From: DASUGC01 sp035606665
GTDB taxonomy: Bacteria > Acidobacteriota > Vicinamibacteria > Vicinamibacterales > SCN-69-37
Direction: 5' to 3'
DNA: 64,000 nucleotides
Assembly (NCBI GenBank): GCA_035606665.1
Contig: DATNEY010000013.1
Coordinates: forward strand, 62,001 to 126,000
A program made the translations under genes and the position numbers. How positions within the stretch are numbered: position 1 is the stretch's first letter; every line of letters starts with the position of its first letter. The notes beneath the pieces are model-generated. The model saw only the letters and a list, made by a program, of their open reading frames with translations, made no database searches and was not told where the DNA came from. This document shows positions 58,562 through 64,000 of this stretch, one piece after another.

Positions 58562-59121
58562 CGGTTCCGTGAAGCCTGTGTCTGCAAACTCAGCCGGCCT
58601 GCAAGCCTGACAATGGTATTCATTCCGCGAAGCGTTGAGCGAACTTTCAGCGCCTTCTCGATCGCGCCGTTCGAGATTTTCGATTCGCCCTGCTTCGCCC
58701 AGGTCAGCCAGTACCACTCCCGTCCATTCGCATGGAAACGGTCGAGGTCGCTCGCCATCCGGCCCAGCGCCGTCTGCGCCTCGCGAGAAAGGGGGGCCGC
58801 GAGAAAACCGACGTAGAGGACCCTTGCCGATTCGACATCGCTGCCGGAGAACGCCACGTAGCCGCTCACCTCAATCACCTCTTCGACGGTGCGGACGAAC
58901 GTCGAGACTTCGTACCCGAGATCCTTCTCGAGCTGCTTTTCAATCTGGCGCTCGAGCTTCGCCGTGTCCTTCGCCCGCGACGAGAACAGCACGTTGCCGC
59001 TGGCAATGAACGTATCGACGTCCGAGAAGCCAAGGCGGACGAAGGACTTCTTCAGCGCCTCCATCTTCACGACGCGCCCGCCGACGTTGATGGCCCTGAG
59101 AAACGCGACGTAGGAAGCCAC
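58558..59121 (-). CDS. DUF1697 family protein
   Basis: A 187-residue cytoplasmic protein from GTG 59121. ASYVAFLRAINVGGRVVKMEALKKSFVRLGFSDVDTFIASGNVLFSS is the DUF1697 opening; TFVRTVEEVIEVSG and GREWYWLTWAKQGESKISNGAIEKAL are the later conserved blocks. The biochemical role of the family is not known. Its GTG shares one base with the SDR stop, and its own stop overlaps the GNAT start, so it is translationally coupled on both sides. Confidence 0.9.
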   Translation of the reverse strand: MASYVAFLRAINVGGRVVKMEALKKSFVRLGFSDVDTFIASGNVLFSSRAKDTAKLERQIEKQLEKDLGYEVSTFVRTVEEVIEVSGYVAFSGSDVESARVLYVGFLAAPLSREAQTALGRMASDLDRFHANGREWYWLTWAKQGESKISNGAIEKALKVRSTLRGMNTIVRLAGRLSLQTQASRNR

Positions 59122-60608
59122 TACCAGTCCGTGACTCTGTAGTCTTTGAGGAACTGGCCCCAGATGTGCGCGCCTGTGTTGATGCCGTCGATGATCGGAT
59201 CGACGATGCGCGCGCCGCCGTCGACGATGTCGAGCGGCGGATGAAACCGGTGCTCCGCGGTCTTTCGCGCGGCCACGTGCGCAGGATCCTCGTCCGTAAT
59301 CCATCCGGTGTCGACGCTGTTCATGTGGATGCCGTCATGGAAGTAGTCGGTCGCCGACGTGCGCGTCATCATGTTCAGCGCCGCCTTCGCCATGTTCGTG
59401 TGCGGATGCCTCGTCGTCTTGAACCGCCGATAGAACTGCCCTTCCACCGCGGACACGTTGACGATGTGCTTGTCGCGATTGGCCGTCCTGAGCATTAGAG
59501 GCTTCAGCCGGGCGTTGAAAACGAATGGCGCCACCGCATTTACGAGGTGGACCTCCAGCAGCTCGACCGTGGAAACCTCCGCGAGCAGCAGACGCCACGA
59601 GTTACGATCGCGAAGATCGAGCTGCTGCAGATCCTGATCGAGCGTGCCCTCGGGGAAGAATTCGCGGGCGACTAGATCCTCGGGGAGCAACGGAACCTGC
59701 GACAACTCAGCTGACGGGCGGATTTGGTGATTTGGTGATTTGGCGATCTGGTGATTGTCGGAGCCAAGGAGCTTTTTCGCCGGCGCAGGCAGGTCAACGA
59801 GCGCGCGTTCCTGTTCCATCATGTGCTGATAGAACGCCGGCGGCCGCCGAACCGTCTGGCACGCGTTGTTGACGATGAAGTCCAGCCGGCTCCGCGTCGT
59901 CAGCATGTCGTGGCAGAACGCCTCGACGCTCGGCGTATGCCTGAGGTCGAGACCGAAGACCTCGAGCCGATCCGACCAGTCCGCGAAGTCCGCTTCCGCC
60001 GCGTAGCGCTTCGCCGCGTCACGCGGGAATCTCGTGGTGACGATGAGATGGGCGCCGGAGCGCAGAAGCTTGATGCCGGCCTGGTAGCCGATCTTCACCC
60101 GTCCGCCTGACAGCAACGCGACTCGCCCACGCAGATCGGCGAGCTCGCCGCGCTTGCGGTAGTTCAGGGCCGCGCAGTCAGGGCAGAGCTGATCGTAGAA
60201 GTGATGCAGTTCGGAGTATTGCTGCTTGCAGACGTAGCAATGCTTCTCGTCGACACGCCTGGGATTTGCCTCCGCCTCGAGTGCCTTCGGCGGGAACACG
60301 TTCGGAGTGGTGAACACCGTCTGCCTGCGCAGCGAGCGGATGCCGGTTTCGTGCAGGGCGCCGTCCGCCTTCTCGACGCGGTCCTTCTTCCGCCGCTTCT
60401 CCACGGCCTTGACGAGATGCCGCCGCTGCGCCACGTCCGGATTGAAGACGTTGCCGGCGGCCTGAATCAGCCGCGTGCGTTCCTCGGGCGCGAGCTCCGA
60501 CAGCATCGAGCGGTTGCGCGCGACCTCTTCGAGGAAATCGGTCAGCTCGCGGAGGCGGCTGACCACATCGCCAAGCGGCTCGTTCGGGAGGTCCAGCTTC
60601 GAGGACAT
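59121..60608 (-). CDS. SDR family oxidoreductase with zinc-finger prefix
   Basis: A 495-residue protein. The helical N-terminus (1-120) precedes a zinc ribbon (CYVCKQQYSELHHFYDQLCPDC, about 122-146). The Rossmann domain starts GRVALLSGGRVKIGYQAGIKLL with a variant glycine motif. INNAC-like FIVNNACQTVRRPP and NVSAVEGQFYRRFKTTRHP mark the SDR core. Where the catalytic YxxxK is expected the sequence is TNMAK, so the Tyr is missing and Lys is present. An octamer tandem repeat encodes NHQIAKSPNHQIR in a loop near 284-296. Cytoplasmic; 4 bases after DinB. Confidence 0.85.
   Translation of the reverse strand: MSSKLDLPNEPLGDVVSRLRELTDFLEEVARNRSMLSELAPEERTRLIQAAGNVFNPDVAQRRHLVKAVEKRRKKDRVEKADGALHETGIRSLRRQTVFTTPNVFPPKALEAEANPRRVDEKHCYVCKQQYSELHHFYDQLCPDCAALNYRKRGELADLRGRVALLSGGRVKIGYQAGIKLLRSGAHLIVTTRFPRDAAKRYAAEADFADWSDRLEVFGLDLRHTPSVEAFCHDMLTTRSRLDFIVNNACQTVRRPPAFYQHMMEQERALVDLPAPAKKLLGSDNHQIAKSPNHQIRPSAELSQVPLLPEDLVAREFFPEGTLDQDLQQLDLRDRNSWRLLLAEVSTVELLEVHLVNAVAPFVFNARLKPLMLRTANRDKHIVNVSAVEGQFYRRFKTTRHPHTNMAKAALNMMTRTSATDYFHDGIHMNSVDTGWITDEDPAHVAARKTAEHRFHPPLDIVDGGARIVDPIIDGINTGAHIWGQFLKDYRVTDW
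59721..59757. repeat. octamer tandem repeat inside the SDR gene
   Basis: GATTTGGT, GATTTGGT, GATTTGGC, GATCTGGT, GATTG: four and a half period-8 units, in frame, in a surface loop of the SDR protein. Confidence 0.75.
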
Positions 60609-60612
60609 GCGA

Positions 60613-61128
60613 TCAGTAACGCTCCCGGAGGATACGGGCATGGTGGGCGACATGGCCGGCCGCGATGAAAGCCAGCGCGCGCACCGTAACTTCGTGCCCG
60701 CTCGCCACGCCGCGGCGCGACCACGCCTCGTCTGGCAGACCGTCGAAGAGCGCGAGCGTCGAGGAGCGAATGGCCTTGAACTCGGCCAGGTGGCTCGCCC
60801 ATGTCCGGTTGTCCGCGCCGGCATTGGCGATGGCAACATCCTGATCGAAGCTCGGCTGCGGCTCCGGGAGCGCACGCGCGAACCACATCGCGCGCATCGT
60901 AAACAGCCGTTCGGTGTCGTTGATGTGGCTCAGGACCTGTTTGATCGACCACTTGTCCGGGGCGTACCGGTGCCCGGAGTGTTCCTCGGAAATACCGTCG
61001 AAGAGCGGCAGGATGTCGACCGCCTGCGACGCCAGGACCTGCCGGATGTCACCGGACGGGACCTGGTCGATGTATTTGACGTAGTACTCGGCGGCTTCAT
61101 GCTCGTCGGGGCGAGGAAACGGGTCCAT
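60613..61128 (-). CDS. DinB/YfiT-like four-helix protein
   Basis: A 171-residue cytoplasmic protein. WSIKQVLSHINDTERLFTMRAMWFARALPEP is the first conserved helix with a metal-ligand His; GHEVTVRALAFIAAGHVAHHARILRERY is the last, with the HxxHH pair. The DinB/YfiT superfamily acts as thiol- or metal-dependent transferases. Upstream lies TAGCAT, 9 bases before the ATG. First gene of a leftward operon through SDR, DUF1697 and GNAT. Confidence 0.9.
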   Translation of the reverse strand: MDPFPRPDEHEAAEYYVKYIDQVPSGDIRQVLASQAVDILPLFDGISEEHSGHRYAPDKWSIKQVLSHINDTERLFTMRAMWFARALPEPQPSFDQDVAIANAGADNRTWASHLAEFKAIRSSTLALFDGLPDEAWSRRGVASGHEVTVRALAFIAAGHVAHHARILRERY

Positions 61129-61174
61129 ACCAGACGCATGCTAGCAAACGGCCGCGCCGGCATCGACCGTGAAT

Positions 61175-61228
61175 GGGGTCAGACCACATTGGAGTTTTTC
61201 CAACGTGGTCTGACCCCGGTCTGACCCC
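61175..61228. repeat. REP-like palindrome between the pilin and DinB genes
   Basis: GGGGTCAGACCAC with TTGGA pairs with TCCAACGTGGTCTGACCCC (61175-61193 with 61199-61217, one mismatch). A second half-copy, CGGTCTGACCCC, follows up to the pilin stop codon. It may also end pilin transcription. Related GGGGTCTGACCC text is at 52226-52240. Confidence 0.65.
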
Positions 61229-61750
61229 TTACTGGATCGGCGTCGCCGGCGCGCCGAAGGGCTCCGTCGGCGCCGTGCCGCCCGTCAGCTGCCAGATCGT
61301 GTTGCCCGCGTTGGTCGCGAACGCCCGGGTGCCCGTCGTGTTCAGCGACTGCGGTACGGCCGTGGCGTAGTAGGTCGTGATCGTCGCTGTGCCGTTGCAG
61401 TCGTTCGGTCCCGCCGCGGAACCGGCGCCGGCCGCCATCGTCAGGTTGTAGCCGCTCTTCTGCGGGGCCGCCACGGAGCCCAGGTCCTTCGAGATGAACC
61501 CCTCGCTGCCGGCCGCCGGCGGCGTGCCCAGCACGACGTACGTCGCGGCGTAGGCGCCGTTTCCACAAGCGGCCGAATACGCCACCTGCGACGATGTCGT
61601 CACCTTGAGTGACGCAATCGCCGACGTTTCATTGCCGGTCATGCGCGCCCGCAACAGGCCGGGCACGGCAATCGCCGCGATGATGGAAATGATCGCCACG
61701 ACAATCAACAACTCAATCAACGTGAATCCGCGTTCGCTGTTCGCTCTCAT
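61229..61750 (-). CDS. type IV pilin / type II pseudopilin
   Basis: A 173-residue class III leader pilin. MRANSERGFTLIELLIVVAI shows a short basic leader, the prepilin peptidase site G|FTLIE with Glu5, and the hydrophobic helix. The globular part has two Cys (AACGNGA and NDCNGT) that can form the terminal disulfide loop. Length and composition fit major pilin PilA or a GspG-like protein; no other pilus gene is in the window. GAGGGAG sits 3-5 bases before ATG 61750. A perfect sigma-54 promoter lies about 94 bases upstream. Confidence 0.9.
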   Translation of the reverse strand: MRANSERGFTLIELLIVVAIISIIAAIAVPGLLRARMTGNETSAIASLKVTTSSQVAYSAACGNGAYAATYVVLGTPPAAGSEGFISKDLGSVAAPQKSGYNLTMAAGAGSAAGPNDCNGTATITTYYATAVPQSLNTTGTRAFATNAGNTIWQLTGGTAPTEPFGAPATPIQ

Positions 61751-61843
61751 GTCTCCCTCATTCGACACCTGCGGCGCAACATCTCTGATGACGTCGGACA
61801 AAACCGGACGCCCAACGCGCCTGTGTCAGTTGTCATGCTGTGA

Positions 61844-61859
61844 AGCAAAGAGGTTGCCA
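61844..61859 (-). promoter_or_regulatory. sigma-54 promoter of the pilin gene
   Basis: Minus-strand TGGCAACCTCTTTGCT: the -24 TGGCA and -12 TTGCT are intact, with GG and GC 10 bases apart. Transcription would begin near 61833, giving an 83-base leader. Sigma-54 control of pilA is well established in Pseudomonas, Geobacter and Myxococcus. Confidence 0.8.
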
Positions 61860-62017
61860 GCCTCGGCACTGGAAATGCGTTTCGAACTGACGGGACCGTG
61901 GCTCACGCGCGCGACGGACACGACGAAATCGCGGAATCGCGCCGCGAGGGATGTAAGCGTCACGCTCGAACGAAAACGAAACGACGGAATCGTCAGCGCA
62001 CGGGGGATGGTCGGAAG

Positions 62018-64000
62018 CTATTTCGCCCGAACATAAAGATCGAGCCGCGAGAAGCTGAACTGGCTGGCAGCGGCGTCGATCACGTTGACCTGGCATGTGT
62101 AGAGGCCCGGCGTGAACGTGCTCGCGTCCACTTCGAACTCGAAGATGGCCGCCTTACGGTCGGCGGCATCGAGTACCGTCCGTTCGACAATCGGCGTTTC
62201 GTACACCTTGACCTTGCCGCGATAGAACGCCAGGTTCGTGCGAATCTGCGGTTGGTTCTCCGTCAGCGCAGGCTCATAGACCTCGTAATAGAAGTAGAGC
62301 TTCTGATCCTGCGTGACCACATGCGTGAGGTTCGGAATGATCTCCAGGTTGTCCCGTACGAGCGGGCTCAGCGTCTTGCGCGCCGGCTTGCCGAGCTGGA
62401 GCTGGGTGCTCATCACGATGGAGCTCACTTTGACGGGCGCGCGATTCAGTTCGGGCACGAGCACGGCTGCCTCGAACGTCCCCATTTTGCCCGTGACGTT
62501 CTCGCGGACGATGATGCGCGCGATGTAGCGGCCAGGGGGAAGCGTGGCGCCTGTCTGGAAGAGTACCTGGCGCGAGGCGAGGGAATCGCGGGTCGCGGCC
62601 GGTACCGTGATCGTCTGCTTGATGGTGGCGAACGGTTGATTGCGCTCGTCACGCACGAACCCCCGGATGTCGAGAACCTCGTCGCTGGTTGACGCGGGCA
62701 CGGCCTCACCGGGGATCGCCAGCGAGATGGGGACGTAGAAGCACGACGGCATGAAGCCCCCAGGGCCGCCTGGCCCACCGCGTCCACCCTGGCCACCGGG
62801 ACCGCCGCGTCCGTCTCCGCCACGACCACCACCGCCGCCAGGTCCCGCACCACCAGGACCGGGGCCGCCCCGGCCGCCGAAGCCGACCTGCTGCCCGCAC
62901 GCGTCAGCGTTGGCGAGCTTGAAGTAGCCGGCCGTGACGAAGAGCGGCACGTCGGTCGCGGGAATCGCCATCAGCAGCTGTTCCTGCATCTGGGATTCGC
63001 GATCGGCCTTGTTCGTGTGGGTGAAGTCCCGGTCGGCGTAATAGCCCTCGCGCGAACGGACGCGAGCGTCAAGCTTGTTTTTCAGCCGCACCTCAATCTT
63101 GCGATACGTGCCGTCCTGCTTGGTGTTGGTGCTCCCGTATCCGAGGATGTAGTACGACGACACCTCATTCGTGATTCTGTTGAACGCCTCGCCGAAGTCG
63201 TTGGAGTCGGTGAAGGCTGTCCCACCCGTGTCGGCCGCCAGCGACTGCAGCGTTTCCTGCTGAGCCGCGAGGCGCGAGAACTGCTGCGCCACGCCACGGC
63301 CCGAGAAGGCGGCGACGCCGCCGCGGCTGCCCTGTCGCGCGCTGCCGCCGGCGACCACGACCTGCAGCCCGCGCGAGTCCACGGGGTTAATCGACGTATT
63401 CGCGCGGCTGCAGGCGTTCACCGCCGATCGCGATTCCACGGCGTTGTCCGACCCGTTTCGGGCCATTCCGGAACTGAAGTAGAGAATGGACTTTCGCTGC
63501 TGAATCGACAGCAGGCCGTCGCACAGCGTCTTGATGCCGCGCAGCCGGATGTCGTTGTTGAACGAGTCGAGCTCCTGCACGCTCGCATCAACCGTGGCGG
63601 TCGCTGTCGTCGCCGTGTTCGTGGCCTCGTCGGCAGCCATCGTGCTGGCGTCGACGTCCGCGGTCGCGGTGCCGTCGGTGACGGCAAACGCCTTCAACAC
63701 CGACACGACCCTGGCCTTGTCATTCGTGAAGTCCGACAGAATCTGAAGCGTGGATCCAATTGACGCCACCGCCACGAGATCCGCGGGCGACATCTTGTCC
63801 TGGCCCCACTTGATCGCGGCGTCCGCGGCTTTCTGCACGTCTTCGGGCTGCATGGAGCTCGTGTCGAAGAGCAGCACCCAGATGCGGCGCCCGGCGACTT
63901 CGTCCGACGTCAGCGGTCCACGGCTGACGTCGACCGCCGTCATTGGTACAGGCGCTGCACCTGCCGTGACTTTGGGATCTGCCGCAACGCCCGCGGGTGG
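62018..64000 (-). CDS. VWFA-related acidobacterial protein, N-terminus beyond the window
   Basis: At least 661 codons are present; the frame is open through ATG 63943 to the window edge, so the true start lies beyond. RIWVLLFDTSSMQPEDVQKAADAAIKWGQDKM is the VWA metal-site region; LSIQQRKSILYFSSGMARNG and VSSYYILGYGSTNTKQDGTYRKIEVRLKNKLDARVRSREGYYADR complete the acidobacterial VWFA-related domain. A Gly/Arg-rich stretch follows (about 45 residues with repeated GGRGG and GPGG), then a beta-rich C-terminal region. Probably exported and on the cell surface. The gene ends 159 bases from the pilin promoter. Confidence 0.88.
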   Translation of the reverse strand, partial: PPAGVAADPKVTAGAAPVPMTAVDVSRGPLTSDEVAGRRIWVLLFDTSSMQPEDVQKAADAAIKWGQDKMSPADLVAVASIGSTLQILSDFTNDKARVVSVLKAFAVTDGTATADVDASTMAADEATNTATTATATVDASVQELDSFNNDIRLRGIKTLCDGLLSIQQRKSILYFSSGMARNGSDNAVESRSAVNACSRANTSINPVDSRGLQVVVAGGSARQGSRGGVAAFSGRGVAQQFSRLAAQQETLQSLAADTGGTAFTDSNDFGEAFNRITNEVSSYYILGYGSTNTKQDGTYRKIEVRLKNKLDARVRSREGYYADRDFTHTNKADRESQMQEQLLMAIPATDVPLFVTAGYFKLANADACGQQVGFGGRGGPGPGGAGPGGGGGRGGDGRGGPGGQGGRGGPGGPGGFMPSCFYVPISLAIPGEAVPASTSDEVLDIRGFVRDERNQPFATIKQTITVPAATRDSLASRQVLFQTGATLPPGRYIARIIVRENVTGKMGTFEAAVLVPELNRAPVKVSSIVMSTQLQLGKPARKTLSPLVRDNLEIIPNLTHVVTQDQKLYFYYEVYEPALTENQPQIRTNLAFYRGKVKVYETPIVERTVLDAADRKAAIFEFEVDASTFTPGLYTCQVNVIDAAASQFSFSRLDLYVRAK

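Noticed and set aside
1..64000. tRNA or rRNA genes, insertion sequences, phage or plasmid functions
   Set aside because: No conserved tRNA arm pattern, rRNA text, transposase, integrase or replication gene was found on reading both strands.

Overview
The window looks like chromosomal DNA of an acidobacterium, most likely class Vicinamibacteria. The inference rests on gene families: three FtsX/MacB-type orphan permeases of the acidobacterial kind (one paired with PadR, one in a GntR/YtrA operon), three VWFA-related acidobacterial proteins, five PQQ-like beta-propeller proteins, an FG-GAP/UnbV protein, a PEP-CTERM protein, and high GC throughout. I see no rRNA or tRNA gene, insertion sequence, phage gene or CRISPR array.

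Layout. 1-2.6 kb: PadR plus permease. 2.7-6.4 kb: heme A synthase diverging from an amidohydrolase and a Tat-exported amidase. 6.4-10.8 kb: a leftward set encoding a family-10-like glycosyl hydrolase, a CBM9-like protein, a small secreted protein, a metallo-beta-lactamase-fold enzyme and a VWFA-related protein. 10.9-14.2 kb: HU protein, beta-propeller, SLOG-like protein, small PEGA-like protein, aquaporin. 14.3-19.5 kb: S9 peptidase, then a divergent LuxE-like/LuxC-like pair. 19.5-24.8 kb: glycosyltransferase and a LolD/FtsX-type exporter. 25-31.3 kb: PEP-CTERM protein with a sigma-54-type promoter, then a YtrA-type GntR operon with an ABC exporter and an orphan permease. 31.3-35.4 kb: beta-propeller, TonB receptor, half-size EamA protein. 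35.5-39.1 kb: HemN-like radical SAM enzyme, FAD enzyme with halogenase motifs, thioesterase. 39.2-47.2 kb: SGNH hydrolase, VWFA and TPR proteins, MFS transporter, orphan permease. 47.3-53.8 kb: a GMC oxidoreductase followed by three beta-propeller proteins. 53.9-61.8 kb: YjbQ-like fusion, UnbV protein with two CsgG-like proteins, a GNAT/DUF1697/SDR/DinB operon, and a type IV pilin with a sigma-54-type promoter. The last gene, VWFA-related, runs off the end.

Two genome-scale patterns stand out. First, many gaps between genes carry short-period tandem repeats (mostly period 7, some 8 or 9). Several run into coding sequence in frame, in ctaA, a signal peptide, an SDR and protein C-termini, and some form convergent hairpins between tail-to-tail genes. 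Second, at least eight genes have a TANNNT-like -10 element 6-8 bases before the start codon and no Shine-Dalgarno, which suggests frequent leaderless transcription. The best candidates for new biochemistry are the LuxC/LuxE-like pair and the radical SAM plus halogenase-like pair.
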